In this document: positions 1-6,801 of the stretch, one piece after another
How the letters are laid out: every line of letters starts with the position of its first letter
Position numbering within the stretch: the stretch's first letter is position 1
Assembly: GCA_015520975.1 (NCBI GenBank)
Contig: WAOZ01000101.1
Span: 1-7,249 of the forward strand
DNA length: 7,249 nucleotides
DNA from: DHVE2 group archaeon
GTDB taxonomy: Archaea; Thermoplasmatota; Thermoplasmata; Thermoplasmatales; Aciduliprofundaceae
Reading direction: 5' to 3'
The notes under the pieces: generated by a model
The model's database searches: none
Seen by the model: the letters and a program-made list of their open reading frames with translations, nothing else
What the model was told of the DNA's origin: nothing
Position numbers and translations under genes: made by a program

Positions 1-28
1 AACAGAGGTTATCATTGATAAAAACATT

Positions 29-2209
29 ATGAAAGAGTTTATAAAGAAAACGGCTACAATGGAAGTCAAAACAGTAATCGGTATTACAGTTATGCTTTTG
101 TTTTTGTGGAAATTCATATCTTACGCCAAATCAATCTCTGGAGAAGGCTCACCTGCGAGTTGGATCAATTATGCGCTTCTTTTGATAGCATTTTTGCCCC
201 TTATATCTCCACCCCTGTTCAATAATGCTATAAAAAAGAGTAAAAATATAAAGGATCTTCTTAAAAAAACTGGACAAGGAGAGTGGTTTATTGCAATAGG
301 TATAATAAATATAATTTTAGTGGGATTTGCGAATGCTTCTTCATATATTGTGATATTATCGCTGGGAACATCACTCCTTTCAATGATATTTGTATATAGA
401 TACCGAACTACTACGATGCTCCAGAAAATAGACACTTTTAATGATGAAGATATGAAAATAGATAAAACAGTATATCAGTATATCCAATCATATTTATATA
501 AAAATAAAAAAACAGATACGGGAATATTTAAAGATTCAGGATATGATATTGATGAATCTGCCTCTGAGGAATATCAGAAAAAACAATTTTGGGAGTTTAA
601 AAACGAAGAAGGACGAGGTGAATTGCTGGCTATAGAGCCTGAAGAATATCGTTCAAGAAGAGAGCGAAGTTTGAAAAAAATTATACTCTCTATATGGTTG
701 TTTGCAATTATTGTGCCAGTTGTTATGTTTTTCATTCTTTGTTATCCCAAAATATACGATGCAATATTATTTGCATTATTTTACAGCATATTCTGTTTTA
801 TTGCCATATATTCTATTTATAAGATGTATAATAATCGTTTAGCACCTATTAAAATATATGAAAATGGCATTGAAATGCAAAATGGATTTGGAATAACCGC
901 ATTTTTCCATTACCGTGGTTTTTCAGGAAGTGTTATACGCAGAGGAAATAAAATACTCTTGAGAATGGTACGAAAAATCGGAATGATTCCTAGAGGTGTG
1001 GTTTTGGTACAATTATGGCCGGAAGTTGAAGATATTCTTCCCCAAATACTCCAAAAAATGGATGGAGAAGGTATTTATGCAAAAATTGACATAGTGGATG
1101 AGGATAAATACAATGATGTTTATTCGAAAATATTTTTGTATGTATTTTTGGGTCTGACATTATTTGTGCTGTTTTCCGTAATACCAGTTATAGACCTTGG
1201 GTTAGGGTTTATTCTGGCATCCATTTTATCAGCACTTGTATTTTCTAACAGTGCAAGTATAAGCATCCGGGTGCCTATGAGAGTGTATGGAAAGAAACCT
1301 GAAATAAAGAGATCCTATGTTATTCTGGCTGTAGCAGTGATATTTTCACTGCTTGTTGCTGGGTATATGTTCCCATTCAATATCGTATCTACATATCATT
1401 CTCATAATGATATTCCTTCATCAGGTCTTGATATAATATCTGCGAATATAACTGAAGAAATTATAGAAGTGAATAAATCGATAGGTTTTACTGGTAATAT
1501 ATTGCTTAAGAATGTTATACTGAATGTAAGTGAACCTAATGTGGGAATATATATTTTAAATGGGAGCAATGTGGTAATGGAGAATGTGAAAATACAGGGT
1601 AATGAATGGAGTTTCGAATCCTACGGTATTCTTATAGCGCGCAATTCTACTTTTATTAACATTTGGGGAGATAAGAACATACTAAATCAGCAAGGTGGAA
1701 TGGAAATTTATAATGATGCAAAGTTTTTCAATTGCACATTTTTAAATGCCACAACCAATGCGATAATGGTTTATGAGACCCATTTATATATAGAAAATTC
1801 CAAAATATTGAATACCGGAGACGAAGGTGTTGAAGGGACCTATGCAGATATTACTGTTGAGAATACTCAGTTTATCAATACCACATGGGCAATAACCACA
1901 TTTAATTCAAAATTGAGCGTTAACGGATGCGCGTTTATAAACTGCACTCATGGAATAACACTATCCGACTCATCAACAGGAATCATAGGAAATTCAAAAT
2001 TTGAAAATTGCTACATAGCAATGGAAATAAGCTATGCAAGTACAGTGCAAACTAGTAATACACACTTCTCAAATGTGAACACAATTCTTTTAGACAAATC
2101 TCGGAGTCTCAATGCAGCCTGTCTAACTCTTGCAACTCCAATGGTTATGGTATTTGTTGCCACAGGATATTTGCGGTTGAAAAGAGGATATAAAAATTTA
2201 GAACTGTGA
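29..2209 (+). CDS. Multi-pass membrane protein with PH-like domain and extracellular right-handed beta-helix (hypothetical)
   Basis: The family is not recognised as a whole. From the 726-residue translation, hydrophobic helices lie near residues 14-33, 45-64, 86-103, 105-123, 216-238, 244-264, 368-387, 389-406 and 430-450. A tenth lies at about 697-714, followed by a basic tail (RLKRGYK). Residues 126-213 form a charged, probably cytosolic segment. Residues 270-355, with IKIYENGIEMQ, an aromatic and basic core and a closing helix, resemble a bacterial PH-like domain. Residues 465-690 show repeated short coils of the NosD/pectate-lyase beta-helix type (FFNCTFLN, TQFINTTW, CAFINCTHGI) with nine N-X-S/T sequons. 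Nine helices with the N-terminus inside would put the beta-helix outside. No Shine-Dalgarno lies at normal spacing before the ATG, and the frame is open to base 2, so the gene may begin outside the window. ATG at 59 is another candidate. Base composition is visibly more AT-rich than the genes to the right. Function unknown; a surface sensor or cell-envelope scaffold is only a guess. Confidence 0.75.
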   Translation: MKEFIKKTATMEVKTVIGITVMLLFLWKFISYAKSISGEGSPASWINYALLLIAFLPLISPPLFNNAIKKSKNIKDLLKKTGQGEWFIAIGIINIILVGFANASSYIVILSLGTSLLSMIFVYRYRTTTMLQKIDTFNDEDMKIDKTVYQYIQSYLYKNKKTDTGIFKDSGYDIDESASEEYQKKQFWEFKNEEGRGELLAIEPEEYRSRRERSLKKIILSIWLFAIIVPVVMFFILCYPKIYDAILFALFYSIFCFIAIYSIYKMYNNRLAPIKIYENGIEMQNGFGITAFFHYRGFSGSVIRRGNKILLRMVRKIGMIPRGVVLVQLWPEVEDILPQILQKMDGEGIYAKIDIVDEDKYNDVYSKIFLYVFLGLTLFVLFSVIPVIDLGLGFILASILSALVFSNSASISIRVPMRVYGKKPEIKRSYVILAVAVIFSLLVAGYMFPFNIVSTYHSHNDIPSSGLDIISANITEEIIEVNKSIGFTGNILLKNVILNVSEPNVGIYILNGSNVVMENVKIQGNEWSFESYGILIARNSTFINIWGDKNILNQQGGMEIYNDAKFFNCTFLNATTNAIMVYETHLYIENSKILNTGDEGVEGTYADITVENTQFINTTWAITTFNSKLSVNGCAFINCTHGITLSDSSTGIIGNSKFENCYIAMEISYASTVQTSNTHFSNVNTILLDKSRSLNAACLTLATPMVMVFVATGYLRLKRGYKNLEL

Positions 2210-2276
2210 TTGCAATGATTTCGGTGCTATAAGTGGAGATTGCCCTTGAGAGGACTTTCGAGTATGCTGTATTAGA

Positions 2277-2291
2277 TTTTTGAAATTTTTT
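2277..2291 (+). terminator. T-tract terminator candidate after the beta-helix gene
   Basis: Two close T runs (five and six T) occur about 70 bases after the stop codon at 2209. Archaeal RNA polymerase can terminate at such oligo-T tracts without a hairpin, and no strong stem is visible here. This is inferred from position and composition only. Confidence 0.3.
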
Positions 2292-2373
2292 GCAATGAAT
2301 AATAAATTGTATATGACGCTTGTCAAAATAAAGGAAATTAGAGAAAGTAATAATAGCCAGGATCATTAAAAAA

Positions 2374-2383
2374 TTTATAAATA
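2374..2383 (+). promoter_or_regulatory. Archaeal TATA box (TTTATAAATA)
   Basis: TTTATAAATA is a near-ideal archaeal TATA box, preceded by an A-rich stretch that could serve as the BRE. Its centre lies about 26 bases before the ATG at 2404, so transcription would start at or next to that ATG and proceed through the micro-ORF into the aIF1A operon. A weaker AT-rich element at about 2455-2467 could give a second, short-leader transcript for aIF1A. Confidence 0.6.
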
Positions 2384-2386
2384 TAT

Positions 2387-2399
2387 ACTTTGTCAAAGT
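2387..2399. promoter_or_regulatory. Putative operator: 13-bp dyad ACTTTGTCAAAGT
   Basis: This is a perfect inverted repeat (ACTTTG, central T, CAAAGT) placed four bases downstream of the TATA box and before the predicted transcription start. That is where many archaeal repressors bind to block polymerase recruitment. The core TTGTCAAA recurs at 2320-2327, 70 bases upstream, and GTCAAAAT occurs at both 2322 and 2398. The symmetry is seen directly; regulator binding is inferred. Confidence 0.35.
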
Positions 2400-2403
2400 C
2401 AAA

Positions 2404-2493
2404 ATGAAATGTTTTGATGTAAAAAGCGTTCTTTGTAAAGGATTCAGAGGCGATAAATTAATATATGCGTTGATAAATGCACTTTTTAGGTGA
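2404..2493 (+). CDS. Micro-ORF, 29 aa, putatively leaderless, upstream of aIF1A
   Basis: The ATG at 2404 opens a 29-codon frame starting MKCFDVKSVLCKGF and ending LIYALINALFR, with TGA at 2491-2493. The peptide is basic (six Lys/Arg against two Asp), has two cysteines (C3, C11) and a hydrophobic C-terminal half. Two positional facts favour real translation. The TATA box centre is about 26 bases upstream, which would make the mRNA leaderless. The stop codon also lies inside the AGGTGAT Shine-Dalgarno of aIF1A, six bases before that gene's GTG, an arrangement suited to translational coupling. Arginine codons (AGA, AGG) match the neighbours. No family is recognised. It could be a leader peptide, a genuine small protein, or a chance frame in AT-rich DNA. 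Confidence 0.4.
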   Translation: MKCFDVKSVLCKGFRGDKLIYALINALFR

Positions 2494-2494
2494 T
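2488..2494 (+). promoter_or_regulatory. Shine-Dalgarno of aIF1A (AGGTGAT)
   Basis: AGGTGAT complements the usual archaeal 16S 3' end and lies five bases before the GTG at 2500. It fixes that GTG as the aIF1A start. It also contains the stop codon of the preceding micro-ORF. Confidence 0.75.
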
Positions 2495-2499
2495 TATAA

Positions 2500-2817
2500 G
2501 TGGATGATGAAGGTCCAGAGGTAATTAGGGTACCGTTACCGGATAAAAACAAAGGTGAGATGTTTGCTATAGTGGATAAAATACTTGGCGGCTCAAGAAT
2601 GATAGTTATGTGCGCCGATGGTAAATCCCGAATGGCACGGATTCCCGGTAAAATAAAAAGGAGAATGTGGATTAAGGAGGGCGACCTCGTTATAATAAGA
2701 CCATGGGAGTTTCAGGATGAAAAGGCCGATGTGATATACAGATACACCCGAACTCAGGCGGGTTATTTAAGCAGAAATCATCTCCTGCCTGAGATTTTGG
2801 ACGTGTTTGGAAAATGA
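2500..2817 (+). CDS. eif1A: Translation initiation factor aIF1A
   Basis: Archaeal orthologue of eIF1A/bacterial IF1. It binds the A site of the small ribosomal subunit and helps place initiator tRNA and mRNA. The 105 residues match the usual archaeal length and are nearly all one OB fold (about residues 20-83). Family signatures are ILGGSR (28-33), RIPGK (47-51), the PWEFQDEKADVIYRY segment (68-82), and the following YTRTQ. The acidic start MDDEGPEVIRVPLP is typical. The start codon is GTG, supported by AGGTGAT five bases upstream. The stop TGA overlaps the ATG of RIO1 (ATGA), so the two are probably co-translated. It is the first long gene of a ribosome-related run that continues with RIO1 and a Dim2-like KH protein. 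Confidence 0.97.
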   Translation: MDDEGPEVIRVPLPDKNKGEMFAIVDKILGGSRMIVMCADGKSRMARIPGKIKRRMWIKEGDLVIIRPWEFQDEKADVIYRYTRTQAGYLSRNHLLPEILDVFGK

Positions 2818-3578
2818 GCAGAGATATAGATGAGTATCTCTATGAAAAAATCGTGCCTTATCGAGAGGAGAGAAGAGAGAAATGTATGGAAGACAGGAAA
2901 ACATATGATGGCGTTTTTGATAAAAGAACTCTTCTTGCATTTTACAAACTTTTAAAGAGGGGTACGATAGAAATTGTCGAATTTCCGATTTCCACGGGTA
3001 AGGAAGGTGATGTTTTCAGAGGTATCGGCAAAAACGGATATATCGCGATAAAGGTATACAGGATGAGCACTGCCAACTATAGGGGATTATCCAGATTTAT
3101 AGACGGTGATGACAGGTTTGCCCATATTCACAAAACAAAGGATACAATAATATTGGTCTGGGCCAGAAAGGAGTATAGAAATCTTGAAGATTATGTTCGT
3201 GCGGGGGTGAGGGTTCCGGCACCAATTGATAGATGGAAAAACATCATAGTTATGGAATATATTGGAGACGAAACGCGTCCCGCACCGCTTTTGAAAACTG
3301 TAATGGAAAACCTTAAAAAAGATATTGTATACGATATAATCGAGGAAATGAGAAAAATGTACAAAGCTAAGCTGATACATGGCGATTTGAGTGAATACAA
3401 CATCCTCGTATGGGATAATTTACCATGGATAATCGATGTTGGACAGGCAGTGCCTTTAACACATCCGCTCGCCTATAAATTACTGGCACGCGATATAAAA
3501 AATATGTGTCGTGTTTTCAAAAAGCTTGGGGTTGAAATGACGCCTAAAGATCTTGCATCTGAGATAGGGGTGATATGA
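2814..3578 (+). CDS. rio1: RIO1-type serine/threonine protein kinase/ATPase
   Basis: Atypical kinase which, in archaea and eukaryotes, acts in late maturation of the small ribosomal subunit, probably by ATP-dependent release of assembly factors. The 254 residues contain the RIO signatures in order: nucleotide-binding STGKEGDVF (60-68), the ATP-anchoring lysine in IAIKVYR (K80), the RIO1 flexible loop after it, hinge VMEYIG (146-151), catalytic LIHGDLSEYNILV (D191, N196) and metal-binding WIIDVGQAV (D208). All key catalytic residues are present. RIO1 assignment rather than RIO2 rests on STGKE and the absence of an N-terminal winged helix. The ATG overlaps the aIF1A stop and has only a weak purine stretch before it, so translation is probably coupled. 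The Dim2-like partner gene follows after one base. Confidence 0.96.
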   Translation: MSRDIDEYLYEKIVPYREERREKCMEDRKTYDGVFDKRTLLAFYKLLKRGTIEIVEFPISTGKEGDVFRGIGKNGYIAIKVYRMSTANYRGLSRFIDGDDRFAHIHKTKDTIILVWARKEYRNLEDYVRAGVRVPAPIDRWKNIIVMEYIGDETRPAPLLKTVMENLKKDIVYDIIEEMRKMYKAKLIHGDLSEYNILVWDNLPWIIDVGQAVPLTHPLAYKLLARDIKNMCRVFKKLGVEMTPKDLASEIGVI

Positions 3579-3579
3579 T

Positions 3580-4128
3580 ATGATTTATCTGAAGATACCC
3601 AAATCCCGGGTCGGTGTCCTCATCGGCAAAAAAGGTGAAGTGAAAAAGAGAGTTGAAAAAACCGCAGGTGTGAAACTTAACATAGATTCAAAGGAAGGAG
3701 AAGTGATTATTGATGATACGGGAAGCGATCCTTTTATGGCGCTGAAGGCCCGAGATTTCGTGCGTGCGGTAGGTAAAGGATTCTCCCCAGAACGAGCTTG
3801 GCGCATATTTAATGAGGATGTGTATTTTGAGGAAATAGATATAAAAGAATTTGTGGGTAAAAGAGAAAACAGAATCCGAGTGCTGCGCGGTAGAATAATA
3901 GGCAAGGAGGGTAAAACAAGGCGCATAATAGAAGAGCTCAGTGGTGCGTTCATTTCCGTATCAGGTTATACAGTTGCTATAATAGGTGATTACTATCAAA
4001 TGGAGACCGCAAAACGGGCTGTGGAGATGCTTCTTCGAGGAAGTAAGCATGCGACGATATATCAGTTCTTGGAGAAAAAAAGAAGGGAGATGAAATATGC
4101 TGCGCTGGACTATTACTATATTCAGTGA
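3580..4128 (+). CDS. Double-KH RNA-binding protein, Dim2/Pno1 family
   Basis: Archaeal counterpart of eukaryotic Pno1/Dim2, an RNA-binding factor that sits near the 3' end of small-subunit rRNA during maturation. The 182 residues hold two KH domains. The first has IGKKGE (GxxG at 16-19) at the very N-terminus. The second is the more canonical one, with GRIIGKEGKTRR (GKEG at 108-111) and the following EELSGAFISV. The C-terminus is a basic helix with KKRREMK and an aromatic-rich tail. The ATG lies one base after the RIO1 stop and has a good Shine-Dalgarno, GGGGTGAT at 3567-3574. The aIF1A-RIO1-KH order is a known archaeal cluster and supports a shared role in small-subunit assembly. The family call is firm; the molecular step is inferred from homologues. 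Confidence 0.94.
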   Translation: MIYLKIPKSRVGVLIGKKGEVKKRVEKTAGVKLNIDSKEGEVIIDDTGSDPFMALKARDFVRAVGKGFSPERAWRIFNEDVYFEEIDIKEFVGKRENRIRVLRGRIIGKEGKTRRIIEELSGAFISVSGYTVAIIGDYYQMETAKRAVEMLLRGSKHATIYQFLEKKRREMKYAALDYYYIQ

Positions 4129-4134
4129 TGAGAT

Positions 4135-5349
4135 ATGGATATAGATTTTGTATCTCTGCTTCTCCTTATTCTTCTTGGCAGGACACTGGGTCTGGCATTT
4201 GCACGGTATAAATTTCAAAGCCTTATTGGTGAGATACTTGCCGGGGTTATTTTAAGTCCTCTGATATTTGGGCTTGTACCCAATGATACCTTGAAACTGT
4301 TCAGTCAGTTTGGTATCATAATGCTCATGCTTCTTTCTGGATTGCTCACCGATTTCAAATCTTTCAGTGAAAACAAGTTATCGAGTATAGTGGTTGGCGT
4401 TTTGGGAGTGGTGTTTTCAATAATATTTTTGTTTTTCACACTCCGATTTTTTGGTGTGAGTTTAGAAGCGTCTCTTTTTCTCAGCGTGATTCTTTCAAAT
4501 ACCGCCGTGGAGGTATGCGCCAATTTGCTTATGAAAAGTGAGAACGCAAGTAAGGATATACATGCAGTGATAATGGGGGCGAGTTTTGTTGACGATATAG
4601 TTGCAGTATTTCTCATAGGTGTTGTGGGCTCAATAACGCTTAACGGCGAACTGAAATTAGATATCCTTGCGTATTTATCCGTTAAGGTTGTTGCGTTTAT
4701 ACTTATCTCTCTCCTTGTTATTCCCTATTTATTCGAGAAATTTTCGGTGGTAGACAAACTCATAGGCTCTGGACCTAGACGGGAAAAGGTTCTGTTGTCA
4801 TTCACTATACTTTTTGCTATATTTATGGGATTGATAGCTCAGTATGCAGGGTTGCAGACCGTGATAGGCGCGTACATCGCAGGATTGATAATCGGCAGAT
4901 GGGGCTCGAAGGTCGGACCGCTTCTCAAAAGAAGAATTGCGTATGAGGAACTTGTGGATGACATAGATCCTTTTCTACATGCGCTTTTCACACCACTGTT
5001 CTTCGGCTATGTGGGTCTTAAGCTTGGATCCGTGATATCACAGTTTGGTATAGATTACTGGGCAATGTTTCTTGTGTTAGCTCTAACTGCTGCAGCCATG
5101 CTTGGAAAGCTTATGGGGTGTGGATTTGGTGCGCGTATCACAGGCTTTGATGCGAAATCATCTTACTTTGTGGGCATTGCGATGGGTGGTCGTGGAGCAC
5201 TGGAACTTGTGCTTCTTACAATAGTTTATGACAGAGGAATAATAAGCGGTACTCTCTTTGCCTCAGTGGTTATGGTGACACTTTTAACGGTCATCATAAC
5301 TCCATTAATGTTCTCTCTTTATGAACGCCGTCTCATGGCTTCCCCCTAG
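4135..5349 (+). CDS. CPA2-family Na+(K+)/H+ antiporter (NapA/KefB-like)
   Basis: Integral membrane cation/proton exchanger of the monovalent cation:proton antiporter-2 family. The 404 residues form about 13 helices, the number seen in NapA-type proteins, with no C-terminal RCK/TrkA-N regulatory domain. The unwound-helix motif is SNTAVEV (121-127). The ion-binding pair is D153-D154 in SFVDDIVAV. The helix-10 lysine is probably K325 (MLGKLMG), and the conserved GGRGALELVL lies at 351-360. Two adjacent aspartates are the pattern of electrogenic exchangers, whereas many K+-linked members have Asn-Asp. Na+ is therefore more likely than K+, but this is inferred. It starts six bases after the KH gene, with GTGAT just upstream, so it is probably in the same operon. 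Its last 17 bases overlap the end of the converging DUF99 gene. Confidence 0.93.
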   Translation: MDIDFVSLLLLILLGRTLGLAFARYKFQSLIGEILAGVILSPLIFGLVPNDTLKLFSQFGIIMLMLLSGLLTDFKSFSENKLSSIVVGVLGVVFSIIFLFFTLRFFGVSLEASLFLSVILSNTAVEVCANLLMKSENASKDIHAVIMGASFVDDIVAVFLIGVVGSITLNGELKLDILAYLSVKVVAFILISLLVIPYLFEKFSVVDKLIGSGPRREKVLLSFTILFAIFMGLIAQYAGLQTVIGAYIAGLIIGRWGSKVGPLLKRRIAYEELVDDIDPFLHALFTPLFFGYVGLKLGSVISQFGIDYWAMFLVLALTAAAMLGKLMGCGFGARITGFDAKSSYFVGIAMGGRGALELVLLTIVYDRGIISGTLFASVVMVTLLTVIITPLMFSLYERRLMASP

Positions 5350-5905
5350 AAACTCCAAAATGCAACGCAGAGGCTATTATATGTGCATATCTCAGTGGTT
5401 CCGGCATGGCACCGCGAAGCGTGAAATTGCTGAGTACTGCCGTGGCATCTCCGATTTTCATCCCAACGATATGCACATATATTCTATGACCGTTTATATG
5501 GACCTCTTTTAGAGGCACCTCTTTCAGAATTTCAAAACGTTTTTCCCAGTCATCAAAATGGTTTTTCAAAGCGTTTTCAATTTTCCCCATATCCGGTTTT
5601 TTCCTGACCACTGCGATCACAGGAATACCCGTTTTTTCATAAATTTTCTTTATACTTACAACATTGAAACCTCCGAATGTCAGCCCTTGTGTGAACACCA
5701 CTCTTATCTGCTTGCCGAATCTTGTGCTGAACATAGAGATTATTTTATCTGTAGCATCCGCTCCATCTATTTCAATATCTTTAAGAATCACTCCTTCAAG
5801 GTACGCCGGCGCCCTAACCACAGCACCGACTATCTTAACCATACCTCGTGTATGGGGTATAAAAACTGAATCGTCAACTCCAAGAGCCCTTATACTCTTT
5901 TTCAT
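5333..5905 (-). CDS. UPF0215/DUF99 family protein (putative endonuclease dU-like)
   Basis: Archaea-centred family, proposed to share the RNase H-like fold of endonuclease V. I recall the family being annotated as endonuclease dU (cleavage at deoxyuridine), but no activity can be read from the sequence. The 190 residues show ALGVDDSVF (7-15, with D11 and D12), EIDGADAT (45-52), QGLTFGGFNV (73-82), VVRKKPD (99-105) and the C-terminal RGAMPEPLR (164-172) leading into a final helix. I chose the ATG at 5905. It begins exactly where the family begins (MKKSIRALGVDDS) and has AAGGGG a few bases upstream. The frame is open to 5983, but that extension lies inside the Pth2 gene. It starts ten bases after the Pth2 stop and ends inside the antiporter 3' end. 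Confidence 0.9.
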   Translation of the reverse strand: MKKSIRALGVDDSVFIPHTRGMVKIVGAVVRAPAYLEGVILKDIEIDGADATDKIISMFSTRFGKQIRVVFTQGLTFGGFNVVSIKKIYEKTGIPVIAVVRKKPDMGKIENALKNHFDDWEKRFEILKEVPLKEVHINGHRIYVHIVGMKIGDATAVLSNFTLRGAMPEPLRYAHIIASALHFGVSRGKP

Positions 5906-5915
5906 ATTATTCCCC

Positions 5916-6269
5916 TTACAGGAGCGGAAGGCTTCCTGTGACTTTATTGACGATCTCTTCTGGACCAGGGCCGATGCCAACACAGGTGACTGTACCCGGA
6001 GGCACCTTCGTTAACCCCGCGTCTTTTATTATCGCCGTCGTGAGTCCCAGATTTTTTGCCTTGAAGTCAAGCTCGAATATTTCCCTTAAATTCTTTGCTT
6101 TAACAACGACCTTTTTCTGTCCTTCTTTGAGCCACTCCTCAACCCATTTTTTGTTTGATTTTTTCGCTTTCAGAGTGCATTCTACAGCCGCGTGAGCCAC
6201 CTGCACGGCGAGTTTTCCGCACGATAAATTCAAATCTTCTCTGACCACCACAACAAGCTTATATCTCAT
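5916..6269 (-). CDS. pth2: Peptidyl-tRNA hydrolase, archaeal/eukaryotic type (Pth2)
   Basis: Cleaves the ester bond of peptidyl-tRNA that drops off ribosomes, freeing tRNA for reuse; cytosolic. The 117 residues match the compact Pth2 family. Signatures are the N-terminal strand YKLVVVVREDL, then CGKLAVQVAHA (17-27, with H26), an IIKDAGLTKVPPGT segment (80-93, with K82, D83 and T87 matching the conserved catalytic patch), and the closing CVGIGPGP (96-103). I prefer ATG at 6269 over an in-frame GTG at 6278. AGGTG lies about six bases before the ATG, whereas the GTG is itself part of that Shine-Dalgarno. The gene overlaps the upstream DUF1616-like gene by 11 bases and is followed after ten bases by DUF99, so the three are probably one transcript. 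Confidence 0.95.
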   Translation of the reverse strand: MRYKLVVVVREDLNLSCGKLAVQVAHAAVECTLKAKKSNKKWVEEWLKEGQKKVVVKAKNLREIFELDFKAKNLGLTTAIIKDAGLTKVPPGTVTCVGIGPGPEEIVNKVTGSLPLL

Positions 6270-6780
6270 CCAGAACACCTTTGAGTTTCTCTATTTCTTC
6301 ATCTATATCCCCTATATCTTTCAATATTTTCTCTCGCTCCTCTTCGTAAGGCTCTTTATTTCTGTGTCCCTTTATCTTAATAATTTTTTCCAGTTCTTCC
6401 AGCCTTTTGATCAATTTCTTCCTTTCTTTAAGAAGATCATTCAAGCGTATCAACCTGTCGTATTTATCCTCTTCCTCGAGACCCAGCAGTTTCCTTATTG
6501 TTGGATAGCCACCTCTGTAAAATCCGATCAGGAAAAAGATTAATGTTAAATTTACGAACGCCACCCACAGGTAATTGGGATAAAGAAGGCCGAAAAATCC
6601 AAGGACGTATCCGACGAGTATTGAAATCACTACGCTCATCGCCATTCCCAAAGCGATTCTCGCCACATAATCGTATTCTACATCTAGCTCACCTTTTTTT
6701 GGAAAGAGCATATTAATGAAGGTATATCCGGGCAGAAAGAAGAGAATCATAATCGCGAGGATTGTTATGAGTATGTCCAT
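6259..6780 (-). CDS. DUF1616-like membrane protein with C-terminal coiled coil
   Basis: Function unknown. The 173 residues start with a helix carrying FFLPGYTFINMLFP (14-27), followed by a short acidic stretch and RIALGMAMSV (41-50). That is the pattern of the archaeal DUF1616 family N-terminus. Helices are at about 3-20, 42-62 and 69-88. Residues 106-173 are highly charged (RLIRLNDLLKERKKLIKRL, then a second KE-rich stretch) and should form a cytosolic helical hairpin or coiled coil. I chose ATG at 6780 over an in-frame TTG at 6795. No Shine-Dalgarno precedes either, but a TATA-like element is centred 26-27 bases before the ATG, which suits a leaderless message. It is the first gene of the minus-strand run and overlaps Pth2 by 11 bases. 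Confidence 0.8.
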   Translation of the reverse strand: MDILITILAIMILFFLPGYTFINMLFPKKGELDVEYDYVARIALGMAMSVVISILVGYVLGFFGLLYPNYLWVAFVNLTLIFFLIGFYRGGYPTIRKLLGLEEEDKYDRLIRLNDLLKERKKLIKRLEELEKIIKIKGHRNKEPYEEEREKILKDIGDIDEEIEKLKGVLDEI

Positions 6781-6801
6781 TGCTTCAGCAATCAATATAA
6801 C

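Noticed and set aside
2145..2552. Minus-strand 135-codon frame across the intergenic region
   Set aside because: It overlaps the 3' end of the membrane protein, the promoter and the aIF1A start, and its translation resembles no family. It is a chance frame.
5906..5983. N-terminal extension of DUF99 to 5983
   Set aside because: It lies in the coding end of Pth2, and family homology begins at the ATG at 5905, which has its own purine-rich Shine-Dalgarno.
5558..6014. Plus-strand frames of 103 and 116 codons opposite DUF99 and Pth2
   Set aside because: They are antisense to two clear families with correct motifs; their translations are Cys/His/Ser-rich and motif-free.
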